In this document: positions 1 through 8,483 of the stretch, piece after piece
How positions within the stretch are numbered: the stretch's first letter is position 1
How the letters are laid out: each line of letters opens with the position of its first letter
Source of the DNA: Sediminicoccus sp. KRV36
GTDB taxonomy: Bacteria > Pseudomonadota > Alphaproteobacteria > Acetobacterales > Acetobacteraceae
NCBI RefSeq assembly: GCF_023243115.1
Contig: NZ_CP085081.1
Span: forward strand, 2,356,001-2,420,000
Direction of reading: 5' to 3'
Length of the DNA stretch: 64,000 nt
The notes under the pieces: generated by a model
The model's database searches: none
What the model was told of the DNA's origin: nothing
What the model saw: the letters and a program-made list of their open reading frames with translations, nothing else
Program-made: the position numbers and the translations under genes

Positions 1-1
1 G

Positions 2-1162
2 GATTTCGCCCCACTGCCCGCGCATCTGGAGCGCACCCGCTGGGAGAGCGAGCCACGCAGCTACCGCACCCGCACGCTCTACGACACGGAGCCGACGAAT
101 CCCGGCCTGTGGAATGGCCCTTACCGCATCGTCCAGGTGCAGGCGGGTGCTTCCATCACGCTGGAGCGCAATGCGCATTGGTCCGGCCCCGCGCCGGCCT
201 TCCGGCGCATCGTGATCCGCACGGTGGAGAGCACGCCGGCGCTGGAGGCGCAGCTGCTGGCGGGCCAGGTGGACATGATCGCGGGCGAACTCGGCCTGCC
301 GGTGGAGCAGGCCAGCGCCCTGATCCGCCGCACCGGCAGCCGCTTCCGCGCCGAATACCGCCCGGGGCTGATCTATGAGCATCTGGACCTCAACCTCGAC
401 ATGCCCGCCCTGCGGGACCGCCGCGTGCGCCAGGCGCTGCTGCTGGCGCTGGACCGCGCGCAGATCGTGGCGCGGCTGTTCGAAGGGCGGCAGACCGTCG
501 CCAACACCACCGTCAACACGCTGGATTGGCCGCATGACCCCAATGTCCGCGCCTGGCCGCATGATCCGCGCCAGGCCGCTGCCCTGCTGGAGGAGGCGGG
601 CTGGCGCCTCGCGGGGACTGCGGACGGCATTCGCCGGAATGCCGAGGGGCAGCGGCTTTCCTTCGAGTTGCTGACCACCGCCGGCAACCGCTCGCGCGAG
701 GCGGTGCAGCAGGTGATCCAGGCGCAATGGCGGCAGATCGGCGCCGAGGCGCGCATCCGCAACGAGCCGCCGCGCGTGTTGTTCGGCGAGACGCTCTCCC
801 GCCGGCGCTTCCAGGGGGCGGCCATGTTCGCCTGGGTCTCCGCCCCCGAAAGCGTGCCGCGCAGCAGCCTGCATTCCAGCGAAATCCCGAATGCCGAGCG
901 CAACTGGTCCGGCCAGAACTACACGGGCTTCCGCCATGCCGAGATGGACGCCCTGCTGGAAGCCCTGCCGCAGGAGCTGGACCGTGAGAAGCGCCGCATC
1001 CTCTGGCACCGGTTGCAGGCGATCTACGCCGAGGAATTGCCCAGCCTGCCGCTCTGGTTCCGCCAGGATGCGCATCTCTGGCCCGCCTGGCTGGATGGCG
1101 TGCGGCCAACGGGGCATCTGAACCCCTCCAGCCTCTGGGTCGAGGAGTGGCGGCAGCGCTGA
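2..1162 (+). CDS. ABC transporter substrate-binding protein, peptide/nickel type (SBP family 5), 5' end outside window
   Basis: C-terminal part (about 386 residues) of a periplasmic binding protein; the frame is open to the left edge, so the signal peptide and first lobe are missing. The segment running through WNGPYRI, then LERN..W, an 'LDLNLDMPALRDRRVRQALLLALDR' type block (key residues L-R-D-x-R-V-R-Q-A) and ARQAAALLEEAGW is characteristic of the DppA/OppA family, in which the second lobe closes over a peptide or similar ligand. It ends at TGA 1160-1162, which overlaps the next ATG. Followed by a VOC gene and two DppB/DppC-like permeases, so it should feed that importer. The ligand cannot be told from sequence; the family also binds nickel, glutathione and opines. 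Confidence 0.9.
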   Translation, partial: DFAPLPAHLERTRWESEPRSYRTRTLYDTEPTNPGLWNGPYRIVQVQAGASITLERNAHWSGPAPAFRRIVIRTVESTPALEAQLLAGQVDMIAGELGLPVEQASALIRRTGSRFRAEYRPGLIYEHLDLNLDMPALRDRRVRQALLLALDRAQIVARLFEGRQTVANTTVNTLDWPHDPNVRAWPHDPRQAAALLEEAGWRLAGTADGIRRNAEGQRLSFELLTTAGNRSREAVQQVIQAQWRQIGAEARIRNEPPRVLFGETLSRRRFQGAAMFAWVSAPESVPRSSLHSSEIPNAERNWSGQNYTGFRHAEMDALLEALPQELDREKRRILWHRLQAIYAEELPSLPLWFRQDAHLWPAWLDGVRPTGHLNPSSLWVEEWRQR

Positions 1163-1533
1163 TGCTGGACCATGTCTCCATCACGGTGAATGACCTGGCC
1201 CGCAGCGCGCCGTTCTACGATGCGGTGATGGCTGCCCTTGGCGTGCCCTGTGTCTGGCGTGAGGCGCATGCGCTCGGCTTTGGCGCGCGTGACAGCGGTG
1301 CCGGCTACCTGACCATCGCCGAATGCCCTGGCGTCATCGCGGATCGGCGGCACTGGTGCTTTGGCGCGCCGGATCGCGCGGCCGTGCGCGGCTTTCATGC
1401 GGCGGGGCTGGCGGCGGGTGGTTCGGATGACGGCGCGCCGGGGCTTCGGCCGCACTACCATGCGGCTTACTACGCGGCTTTCCTGCTCGATCCGGATGGC
1501 AACCGGGTGGAAGCGGTCTGCCACACCGCATGA
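1162..1533 (+). CDS. VOC (glyoxalase/bleomycin resistance) family protein
   Basis: 123-residue single-domain protein of the vicinal oxygen chelate superfamily. It starts MLDHVSITVNDL, the first beta-strand with the usual metal-ligand His at residue 4, has the FYDAV helix motif, and ends with FLLDPDGNRVEAVCH, the typical C-terminal strand with the acidic ligand region. The ATG at 1162 shares bases with the stop of the binding-protein gene (ATGA), and its own stop overlaps the permease ATG at 1530, so it is translationally coupled inside a peptide-type ABC operon. VOC proteins are lyases, isomerases, dioxygenases or binding proteins; the reaction here is not inferable. The presence of an enzyme within the transporter operon suggests it acts on the imported compound. 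Confidence 0.85.
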   Translation: MLDHVSITVNDLARSAPFYDAVMAALGVPCVWREAHALGFGARDSGAGYLTIAECPGVIADRRHWCFGAPDRAAVRGFHAAGLAAGGSDDGAPGLRPHYHAAYYAAFLLDPDGNRVEAVCHTA

Positions 1534-2444
1534 CACGCCTGATCCTCTCCCGCCTCGCGCAGATCGTGGTGACGGCGGCGATCCTCTCCTTTTGCGCCTT
1601 CATGCTCATCGCCCTCATGCCGGGCGATCCGATTGACCTCGCCATCGCCAGCGATCCGCGCCTGACGGCCGAGGATGCGGCGCGGCTGCGCGCGCTGCAC
1701 GGGTTGGACCAGCCGCTGATGGCCCGCTACCTCGCCTGGGCCGGCGCGGTGCTGGAGGGGCGCTTTGGCCATTCGCGACTCTTTGCGCAGCCAGTCGCCG
1801 CATTGCTCGGCCCGGCGCTGCAGAGCTCGCTGGCCTTGCTGGGGCTGGCGCTGACGCTGGCGGTCGGCATCGGCGTTTCGCTGGGCGCCCTGGCGGCGCT
1901 GCGGCCCGCGGCCGCGCCCTTCGTGCAGGGGCTTGCGCTGGTGGCGCAGGCGGTGCCGTCCTTCTGGCTCGGCATCCTGCTGATCATCCTGTTCGCCGTG
2001 CAGCTGGGCTGGCTTCCCGCAGGGGGTGAGGGCGGCTGGCGCTTCCTCATCCTGCCGGTCGCGACGCTGTGCTTCGCCAACCTCGCCGCCTATGCGCGCC
2101 ATGCGGCGGCGGCCCTCACCACCGCCATGACCGAGCCGCATATCCGTACGGCCCGGGCGCAAGGGGCGAGCGAGCGCCACATCATCCTGCGCCACGCGCT
2201 GCCCAATGCCGGCGTGCCCCTGCTGACCATCGCGGCGCTGGATGCCGGCGCGCTGGTCTCGGGCGCGCTGATCACCGAGACGATCTTTGCGCGGCCGGGC
2301 ATGGGCAAGCTGATCTATGACGCGGTGATGGGCAATGACTTCAACCTGGCCTTGCTGGCGCTGCTCGTGGTGGCGGTGGTGACGATGCTGGCGACCCTGG
2401 CGGCCGATCTGGCACAGCGCTGGCTGGACCCGCGGATCGCATGA
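1530..2444 (+). CDS. ABC transporter permease, DppB type
   Basis: 304-residue inner-membrane permease. It opens with a single TM segment after a short cytoplasmic start, followed by a PGDPIDL motif, a family hallmark (the DppB/OppB periplasmic loop), then five further hydrophobic segments. The EAA-type coupling loop is at about residues 205-230 (RTARAQGASERHIILRH.LP), with the G-x9-LP spacing that contacts the ATPases. Start ATG 1530 overlaps the VOC stop. It pairs with the downstream DppC-like permease. No ATP-binding subunits follow; they must lie upstream of the window or elsewhere. Confidence 0.93.
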   Translation: MTRLILSRLAQIVVTAAILSFCAFMLIALMPGDPIDLAIASDPRLTAEDAARLRALHGLDQPLMARYLAWAGAVLEGRFGHSRLFAQPVAALLGPALQSSLALLGLALTLAVGIGVSLGALAALRPAAAPFVQGLALVAQAVPSFWLGILLIILFAVQLGWLPAGGEGGWRFLILPVATLCFANLAAYARHAAAALTTAMTEPHIRTARAQGASERHIILRHALPNAGVPLLTIAALDAGALVSGALITETIFARPGMGKLIYDAVMGNDFNLALLALLVVAVVTMLATLAADLAQRWLDPRIA

Positions 2445-2552
2445 GTGGCGGGCGCTTTACGGCCCCGGGCTTCGCACCGGCGCGATCGGGCCGGGCGTGA
2501 TGGCCGGCCTTTGCGTCATCCCGGCCTCAGCGCTCCTGCGCGCGGGCCGCGC

Positions 2553-3380
2553 ATGAAAGCGGGCCTTGCGCTGCTCGGGCTGTTGCTGCTCGCGGCACTC
2601 GGCGCCCCGCTGGCGGGCGCGCTGCTGGGGCATGATCCCTTCCTGCCCGATCTGTTCAGCCGGTTCGAGGCGCCCTCGGCCCGCCACCCGCTCGGCACGG
2701 ATGAATTGGGGCGGGATCTGCTGCTGCGGCTGCTGCATGGGGCGCGGGTTTCGCTGACGGTCGGCTTGCTGGCCGCCCTGGCCGCCACCTGCATCGGCAC
2801 GGTGATCGGCCTGCTGGCCGCCTGGCGGGGGGGTGTGTGGGATGCCGTGCTGATGCGCCTGGCCGATGGGCTGCTGGCGCTGCCCGGCCTGCCGCTGCTG
2901 GTCATCCTCGCGGCACTCGATCCTGCCGTGGTCGGGCTGCCGCGCGGTGAGGCCGCGGCCGATATCCTGCGCATCGCCGTGCTGCTGGCGGCCTTTGGCT
3001 GGGTGGGCGTGGCGCGTTTGGTGCGGGCCACGGCGCTTTCGGTGCTGGCGCGGGATTTCGTGCGCGCCGCCCGTGCCATGGGCGTCTCCGAGGCCAGGGT
3101 CCTTGCGCGGCATGTGCTGCCGGAGCTGGCGGCGCCCATCGCCATCGCCACGGCCCTGGCGGTGGGCGGCGCGGTGCTGGCGGAGAGCGTACTGAGCTTC
3201 CTCGGCCTCGGCATCGCACCACCCGCGCCCAGCTGGGGGAATATGCTGGCCAATGCGCAGGAGCTGGTGTTCCAGGCGCCGCTGGCCGCCCTTTGGCCGG
3301 GGCTGGCCATCCTGCTCACCGTGCTGGGCTGCAACCTGGTGGCGGATGGCGTGGCACGGCGGCGGCAAAGCGCGGGTTGA
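2553..3380 (+). CDS. ABC transporter permease, DppC type
   Basis: 275-residue permease starting MKAGLALLGLLLL, which places the first TM segment at the N-terminus. The in-frame extension back to GTG 2445 is Arg/Pro-rich and non-membrane-like, so ATG 2553 is preferred. After TM1 comes the HPLGTDELGRDLLLRLLHGARVS-type region (key residues G-T-D-x-x-G-R-D), the signature of DppC/OppC. The EAA loop (RAARAMGVSEARVLARHVLPE) is near residue 170. It forms the heterodimeric membrane channel with the DppB-like protein. The 3' 65 bases overlap the convergent DUF3293 gene on the other strand. Confidence 0.9.
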   Translation: MKAGLALLGLLLLAALGAPLAGALLGHDPFLPDLFSRFEAPSARHPLGTDELGRDLLLRLLHGARVSLTVGLLAALAATCIGTVIGLLAAWRGGVWDAVLMRLADGLLALPGLPLLVILAALDPAVVGLPRGEAAADILRIAVLLAAFGWVGVARLVRATALSVLARDFVRAARAMGVSEARVLARHVLPELAAPIAIATALAVGGAVLAESVLSFLGLGIAPPAPSWGNMLANAQELVFQAPLAALWPGLAILLTVLGCNLVADGVARRRQSAG

Positions 3381-3747
3381 ACAGCAGCCGCGCGGGCTGG
3401 CCCCGACGCAGGCAGAGGATGGCCGCCTGGCGGAATTGCCGCGCCACGCGCAGCAACAGCCGCGCATCAGCCGCGACGAGGAGGTTGTGTTCCTGCCAGA
3501 AGCGCGTGCCGCTCATGCCCTCCAGGGCAGGCTTGCGGCGCAGCGCGCCGCGCAGCGCCGCCTGGCGCCGCAGATTCCAGCCGGGCGGATGCCGCCGGCT
3601 CATCGGGTTCCATGCGGTGATGAAGGCGGCCTGCCGCGCTGCCAGGCCCGCCAGCCATTCATCGGCCGACACGCTGCGCATGCCGGGCCGCGCGAGGACT
3701 GGGCCCGCGCGGAAGATGGTCCGCCGGTAGGCCTCGGCCAGTGTCAT
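3316..3747 (-). CDS. DUF3293 domain-containing protein
   Basis: 143-residue protein starting at ATG 3747, which overlaps the stop of the upstream RlmI-like gene by ATGA. The order AYRRTIF near the start, an AAFITAWNP motif near residue 45, an N-x-R-R-Q-A-A-L helix and a final W-Q-E-H-N-LLV...RQFRQAAILCL block is what I know of DUF3293 proteins, a short family of unknown function common in proteobacteria. The longer open frame up to 3963 runs inside the methyltransferase and is not used. Its 3' end overlaps the end of the convergent DppC-like permease gene by 65 bp. Confidence 0.75.
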   Translation of the reverse strand: MTLAEAYRRTIFRAGPVLARPGMRSVSADEWLAGLAARQAAFITAWNPMSRRHPPGWNLRRQAALRGALRRKPALEGMSGTRFWQEHNLLVAADARLLLRVARQFRQAAILCLRRGQPARLLFNPRFAAAVPRHPPPGCSPAR

Positions 3748-4922
3748 CCCAGTTGCAGAAGCTGCGCCTTCAGATAGGCGCTCTCGGGCAGCATGGGGTG
3801 CACGGGATGGTCCGGGCCGGCGCCGGTGCTGGCCAGCAGCCGCGCCTCGCGCCGGGCTTTCCAGACGCCCTCCGCCACGGCCGCCGCGAATTCCAGCGGG
3901 GCCGCGTGGTGCGAGCATGAGGCGATGAAGAGAAACCCGCCCGGATTGACCAGCTGCGCGCAAATCCGCGCCAGCCGCTGATAGGCGCGCAGGGCGGCCG
4001 GAATATCCTTGCGCGATTTGGCGAAGGCCGGCGGGTCCGCCACCACGATGTCAAACCGCCGCTGGCCGCCCACCATGCGCTCCAGCGTTTCCAGCGCCTC
4101 GCCCTTCTGGGCGGCGACGCGGCCTTGCACGCCATTCGCGGCGGCCGAGGCCATGGCGAGTTCGAGTGCGGGCTGCGAACGGTCCAGCAGCGTCACCTCG
4201 CGCGCGCCGGCCTGGGCCGCCAGCAGGCCGAAGCCGCCGGTGTGGCAGAAGGCATCGAGCAGCGTGGCACCCGAAGCGAGGGCCGCGACCCGCGCGCGAT
4301 TCTCGCGCTGGTCGAAGAACCAGCCGGTCTTCTGGCCGGCGAGGAGGTCCACCTCGAAAGCGAGGCCACCTTCTTCCACGCGGGCGCGCGCCTCGGTACC
4401 GTGCAGCAGCCTGGTTTCCAGCGGCAGGCCCTCCAGCGTGCGCACCGCGCTGTCATTGCGGGCGAGGATGCTGCGCGGGTTGAGCAGCCGGCGCAGCGCC
4501 TCGACGATCAGCGGCATGGCCGCTTCCATGCCCACCGTATTGGCCTGGAGTGCCAACACATCATCGAAGCGGTCCAGGATCAGGCCAGGCAGGCCATCGG
4601 CTTCCGCATGCACGAGGCGGCAGAAGCGGGCGATGCCGAGCCGTTCGCGCAGCTTCAGCGCGGCGCCGATCCGCGCCTCGAACCAGGCGGCGTCCGGAGT
4701 GGCCGCGGCATCGCGGTCCAGCGCGCGGGCGGCGATCAGGCTATGCGGGTTAAAGTGCCAGACGCCGTGCTTCACGCCGTCATCCCCCTCCAGCCGGACG
4801 GCCTGGCCGGGCGGCAGGGCGCGGGCGCCGGCATCCATCACGATTTCATTGGAGAAGGCCCAGGGGTGGCCGGATTTCACCCGGCGGTCACGGCCGGGCT
4901 GCAGGCGGAGAATGGGGGTCAT
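3744..4922 (-). CDS. rlmI: class I SAM-dependent rRNA methyltransferase (RlmI-like)
   Basis: 392-residue protein with the RlmI layout: an N-terminal PUA-type RNA-binding domain (starting with R-V-K-S-G-H-P-W-A-F-S-N-E), a central linker domain, and a Rossmann methyltransferase with the SAM motif LLDAFCHTGGFGL near residue 222, the DPPAFAKS motif near 296 and the catalytic Cys in SCSHHA near 338. RlmI makes 5-methylcytosine at position 1962 of 23S rRNA in E. coli; the exact target here is by homology. Start and stop both overlap neighbours by 4 bases, so it is in one minus-strand unit with two EamA genes and DUF3293. Confidence 0.88.
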   Translation of the reverse strand: MTPILRLQPGRDRRVKSGHPWAFSNEIVMDAGARALPPGQAVRLEGDDGVKHGVWHFNPHSLIAARALDRDAAATPDAAWFEARIGAALKLRERLGIARFCRLVHAEADGLPGLILDRFDDVLALQANTVGMEAAMPLIVEALRRLLNPRSILARNDSAVRTLEGLPLETRLLHGTEARARVEEGGLAFEVDLLAGQKTGWFFDQRENRARVAALASGATLLDAFCHTGGFGLLAAQAGAREVTLLDRSQPALELAMASAAANGVQGRVAAQKGEALETLERMVGGQRRFDIVVADPPAFAKSRKDIPAALRAYQRLARICAQLVNPGGFLFIASCSHHAAPLEFAAAVAEGVWKARREARLLASTGAGPDHPVHPMLPESAYLKAQLLQLG

Positions 4923-5803
4923 CGGGGCTTATCGCGCACTCCCACCGCCAGCGCCACCGCGGCCAGGGTGCCACTCAGTGCCAGCGCCTCCCGCCAGCCC
5001 AGCGGCTCGCCGAGAAACAGCCCGGCCCCCAGCACGCTCAGCACCGGCGCCAGCAGCGTGCCGATGGCCGCGGTGGAGGCCGGCAGCCGCGCCAGCGCGC
5101 CGAACCAGGTGAGGTAGGAGAGCCCCATCGAGAAGATCATGAACCAGCCGAACCAGAACCAGACCGGCGGCGTCACCAGTGCCGGGTGGAAGCTTTCCAG
5201 CAGCGGCGCCAGCACGGCCATGGGCACGCAGCCGATGGCCATCTGCCAGGCCAGCGCGGTGATGGGATGCAGCACCAGCGGCCGCCGCTTGGAGAGCACG
5301 GCCCCCAGCGCGAAAAGCAGCGCCGAGGCGAGGATGAAGAGTAGGCCGGGCAGCTTCGCCAGCCCCAGCTCCACCCCGCGCCCGGCAAACAGCACGATGA
5401 TGCTGCCAAAGCCCAGTGCCAGCCCCGCGAGGCGCGCAGGGCCGGGCTTCTCGCCCAGGATGGGCCAGGCGAAAAGTGCCGCCCAGACGGGCATGGTATA
5501 GGCGAGGATCGCGGCCTCCGAAGCGCTCAGCCAGCGCAGGGCCAGCGTGCCGAAGGCCATCCAGGCGGTGATGTTCAGCAGCGCGTACAAGACCAGCCGG
5601 CGGCGCTGCGCGGGCGGCACATGCAGGCTGATGCGAAACGCCATCGCACCCAGCGCCAGCAGCACGGCCAGCGTCCCGCTGCCAAGCGCGCGCATGGAGA
5701 GCGGCGGCAATTCCGTCAGCAGGAATTTCAGGACGGGCCAGGTGGCGCCCCAATTCACCGCCGTCATCATCAGCAGCATCAGGCCCGTCTGGCGGGGCGT
5801 CAT
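4919..5803 (-). CDS. EamA/DMT family transporter, copy 2 of a tandem pair
   Basis: 294-residue protein with about ten hydrophobic segments arranged as two EamA repeats. It starts MTPRQTGLMLLMMTAVNWGATWPVLK, the usual N-terminal EamA motif with G-x-x-W. Start ATG 5803 overlaps the stop of the upstream paralogue (ATGA); the open frame continues further upstream only as a shadow of that gene. It closely resembles its neighbour (the same FAGRGVELGLAKLPG-type and YLTWFGALARLPAS-type blocks, and a C-terminal LGEPLGWRE), so the pair arose by tandem duplication. DMT proteins export amino acids or metabolites by proton antiport; the substrate is unknown. Confidence 0.88.
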   Translation of the reverse strand: MTPRQTGLMLLMMTAVNWGATWPVLKFLLTELPPLSMRALGSGTLAVLLALGAMAFRISLHVPPAQRRRLVLYALLNITAWMAFGTLALRWLSASEAAILAYTMPVWAALFAWPILGEKPGPARLAGLALGFGSIIVLFAGRGVELGLAKLPGLLFILASALLFALGAVLSKRRPLVLHPITALAWQMAIGCVPMAVLAPLLESFHPALVTPPVWFWFGWFMIFSMGLSYLTWFGALARLPASTAAIGTLLAPVLSVLGAGLFLGEPLGWREALALSGTLAAVALAVGVRDKPR

Positions 5804-6675
5804 GCGCGCTGCCGGGTGGCGAGCAGCACGCCGGCGAGGGTGAAGCCCAGCGCCCCCCATTCGCGCAGGCCCAGCGGCTCGCCCAGCAGCAGCCCGGTGG
5901 CCAGCACGGCGACGATGGGCACCAGCAATGTCCCGATGGTGGCGGTGCTGGCCGGCAGCCGCGCCAGCGCGCCGAACCAGGCGAGATAGGCGATGCCGAG
6001 TGCCACAATCGCCATCCAGCCCATCAGGAACCAGCCCAGCCCCGAAAGCTCGGCCAGCTGAACCTCCTCCAGGAAGGGCGAGAGCAGAAACAGCGGCAGG
6101 CAGCCCAGCCCCACCTGCCAGACCATCGCCGCGACAGGATGCATCGGCAGCGGATAGCGCTTGGACAGCACCGCGCCGAGGGCGAACAGCATGGCGGCGG
6201 CCAGCAGCATCAGCATGCCCGGCAGCTTCTCCAGCCCGACTTCCACGCCGCGCCCGGCGAACAGGATCACCACACCGCCGATGCCCAGCACGAGGCCCGC
6301 GAGCTTCGCCGCACTCGGCCGCTCGCCCAGGATGGGCCAGGCCAGCAGCGCGGCCCAGACCGGCATGGTGTAGGCGAGGGTGGCGGCTTCGGCGGCACTC
6401 AGCCACAGCAGGCCGACCGTGGCGAGGCCCATCCAGGCCGTGACATTGAGCAGCGAGGAAAGCATCAGCCGCGCCCACATGCGGCGCGGCACCCGCAGCG
6501 TCACGCCGAATGCCAGGGCGCCCAGCCCGAAGATCAACGAGGAAGCGAGCCCGGCATAGGACCGCGCGGCGAGCGGCGGCATCTCGCGCAGGAGCAATTG
6601 CATGGCGGGCCAGTTGGAGCCCCAGCCCAGGCCGGTCAGTACAAGCAGCAGGAGGCCGGTGGCGCGCGGGGTCAC
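5800..6675 (-). CDS. EamA/DMT family transporter, copy 1 of a tandem pair
   Basis: 291-residue polytopic protein, first gene of a four-gene minus-strand unit (two EamA, RlmI-like, DUF3293). It starts at GTG 6675 with MTPRATGLLLLVLTGLGWGSNWP, with ten hydrophobic segments in two EamA repeats. The N-terminal TPR.TGL.LL and FAGRGVEVGLEKLPGM, YLAWFGALARLPAST and LLGEPLGLREWGA blocks match the downstream copy. Function by family: metabolite or amino-acid exporter in the inner membrane. Confidence 0.87.
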   Translation of the reverse strand: MTPRATGLLLLVLTGLGWGSNWPAMQLLLREMPPLAARSYAGLASSLIFGLGALAFGVTLRVPRRMWARLMLSSLLNVTAWMGLATVGLLWLSAAEAATLAYTMPVWAALLAWPILGERPSAAKLAGLVLGIGGVVILFAGRGVEVGLEKLPGMLMLLAAAMLFALGAVLSKRYPLPMHPVAAMVWQVGLGCLPLFLLSPFLEEVQLAELSGLGWFLMGWMAIVALGIAYLAWFGALARLPASTATIGTLLVPIVAVLATGLLLGEPLGLREWGALGFTLAGVLLATRQRA

Positions 6676-6685
6676 GGTGGGAAGC

Positions 6686-7540
6686 TTAGGGGAAACCCGC
6701 CGCTGCGCGCACCTCCGCTGCGCTCATGCCACTTGCGCGCATGGCGCGCAGCGTCGGCGCCTGGTCGCGCTTGGCGAGGCGGCGGCCCTGTTCATCGGTG
6801 ATGAGGCCGTGATGGGCGTAAAGCGGCGCGGGCCAGCCCATCAGAGCCTGGAGCAAACGGTGGATATCGGTCGCTTCCAGCAGATCCTCGCCGCGCGTGA
6901 CGAGGCTGACGCCCTGTTCCGCGTCATCCTGCGTGACGCAGAGGTGGTAGGAGGCGGGGATGTCCCGGCGGGCCAGCACCACATCGCCCTGGGCTTCGGG
7001 CGTGCAGCGGCGTGGGCCGTGGATCAGGTCGGTGAAGGCGAGGGGGCCGGTTTCCGTCAGGGCGCGGGCCGTGTTCAGCCGCAGCGCGTAGGGCTGGCCG
7101 CCGGCGATGCGGGCCTGCGCTTGCGCGTGCGGCAGGTTGCGGCAGGTGCCGGGATAGATGGCGGCCGTGCCATGGCTGGCTGCGATCGCCGCGGCGATGT
7201 CGCTGCGCGTGCAGAAGCAGGGGTAGAGCAGCCCGCGCCGCTGGAGTGCCGCCAGCGTTGCGCGGTAATGCGGCATGCAAGCGGATTGCACGCGCGGCTC
7301 CCCGGCCCAGCGCAAGCCGAGCCAGCCGAGATCCTCCAGGATGGCGGCGGTGAATTCCGGGCGGCAGCGTGTGGCGTCAATATCCTCGATCCGCAGCAGG
7401 AAGCGGCCGCCCGATTGCTCCGCGGCGATGGCGGCAAACAGCGCCGCATGGGCGTGGCCCAGATGCAGCAGCCCGGTGGGTGAGGGCGCGAAGCGCGTGG
7501 TGCAACCAGGGGGGAGGCCAGAGGGGGAAACAGGCAGCAT
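6686..7540 (-). CDS. gluQ: glutamyl-Q tRNA(Asp) synthetase
   Basis: 284-residue truncated GluRS paralogue that charges queuosine of tRNA-Asp with glutamate. Seen: TTRFAPSPTG followed by HLGHA (HIGH motif, about residue 26), LLRIEDID, the zinc-site pattern C-x-C ... Y-x3-C (PCFCTR and YPGTCR, near 103-126), SYHLCVTQDDAEQGVSLVTRGEDLL, and LAKRDQA as the reduced KMSKS. There is no C-terminal anticodon-binding domain, which separates GluQ-RS from GltX. ATG 7540 is chosen because the APSPTG strand begins some 20 residues later; the frame upstream to 7690 is low-complexity. Confidence 0.92.
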   Translation of the reverse strand: MLPVSPSGLPPGCTTRFAPSPTGLLHLGHAHAALFAAIAAEQSGGRFLLRIEDIDATRCRPEFTAAILEDLGWLGLRWAGEPRVQSACMPHYRATLAALQRRGLLYPCFCTRSDIAAAIAASHGTAAIYPGTCRNLPHAQAQARIAGGQPYALRLNTARALTETGPLAFTDLIHGPRRCTPEAQGDVVLARRDIPASYHLCVTQDDAEQGVSLVTRGEDLLEATDIHRLLQALMGWPAPLYAHHGLITDEQGRRLAKRDQAPTLRAMRASGMSAAEVRAAAGFP

Positions 7541-7740
7541 GCGGCGGTTCCGGCGGGCACGCCCTGTATGACGGGCCCGTGAAAGCCGCCATGCCCCGCT
7601 TGCGGCAATGCGGCAAGGGTGCCATGCAGATGGCGCTATTGTAGGCGGCGCACCGAATCCGGGAGCCTTGCCGCACCCGGAACGGAGCATCCCGTCTGCT
7701 TGGCCTTGATTGGCCTTTTTGGCAGAGAGAGGAGCTTGGT

Positions 7741-8328
7741 TTGCCCGACGGCAGTCTCATCCCTCAAATCACCGGTCCTGGCGGTTTTCCCGCCCTGGTC
7801 CTGAACGCGGATTTTCGCCCACTTTCCTATTTCCCGCTCTCGGTCTGGGCCTGGCAGGATGCGGTGAAGGCGGTGGTGCTGGACCGCGTCTCCGTCCTCA
7901 GCGAATACGAGACGGAGGTGCATTCCCCCTCCTTCGCGCTGCGCCTGCCCTCGGTCATTGCGCTGCGCGAATATATCCCTGCGGCGCGTCGCCCGGCCTT
8001 CACGCGCTTCAACGTCTTCCTGCGGGACCGCTTCGGTTGCCAGTATTGCGGCGATGAACTCCCCGCCCAGGAACTTACGTTCGACCATGTGATCCCGCGC
8101 TCCCGTGGCGGGCGGACCAGCTGGGAAAACGTCGTTGCGGCTTGCGGCCCCTGCAACCTGCGCAAGGGCAGCGCATTGCCCCGCGAATGCCACATGCTGC
8201 CCCGCCAGGTGCCGCGCCAGCCGACCAGCTGGGAATTGCAGGAGAATGGCCGCAGCTTCCCGCCCAACCACCTGCATGAAAGCTGGCGCGACTATCTCTA
8301 CTGGGACAGCGAGCTGGAGCAGGGCTGA
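7741..8328 (+). CDS. HNH endonuclease
   Basis: 195-residue protein with a C-terminal HNH nuclease domain: zinc-type C100-x2-C103, the DHVIPRSRGG core (His 116), N130 and C135-x2-C138. The N-terminal 90 residues (VLNADFRPLSYFPLSVW..WQDAVKAVVLDRV) are the conserved lead region found in a widespread alphaproteobacterial HNH family. The start is TTG 7741, supported by an AGAGAGGAG ribosome site 5-10 bases upstream and because no ATG precedes the conserved part. Single gene, convergent with glpD; paired hairpins lie between them. The physiological target is unknown. Confidence 0.88.
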   Translation: MPDGSLIPQITGPGGFPALVLNADFRPLSYFPLSVWAWQDAVKAVVLDRVSVLSEYETEVHSPSFALRLPSVIALREYIPAARRPAFTRFNVFLRDRFGCQYCGDELPAQELTFDHVIPRSRGGRTSWENVVAACGPCNLRKGSALPRECHMLPRQVPRQPTSWELQENGRSFPPNHLHESWRDYLYWDSELEQG

Positions 8329-8331
8329 GGC

Positions 8332-8382
8332 GTTTTCAATGCCATGCGGCTTCGCATGGCGACATGGAAAATGCGTGAAAAC
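8332..8382. terminator. nested inverted repeats between convergent genes
   Basis: An outer pair GTTTTCA (8332-8338) / TGAAAAC (8376-8382) encloses a perfect 8-bp stem GCCATGCG (8341-8348) / CGCATGGC (8353-8360) with the loop GCTT. It lies just after the HNH stop and 100 bases before the end of the convergent glpD gene, so a bidirectional terminator is the simplest reading. No clear T-run follows on the plus strand. Confidence 0.5.
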
Positions 8383-8483
8383 AGAAGCCCGGCGCATCGC
8401 CCTGGCCGCGCCGGCCGGAATATCAGTGCAGGCAGAGGGCTGGCGCGACTTTCCGTGATGGTGCCCGCCGCCCGGGCGCCGCG

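Noticed and set aside
4919..6478. 519-residue frame suggesting a fusion upstream of the second EamA protein
   Set aside because: The first 220 residues are out-of-frame low-complexity shadow of the neighbouring EamA gene; the real start is ATG 5803, overlapping its stop.
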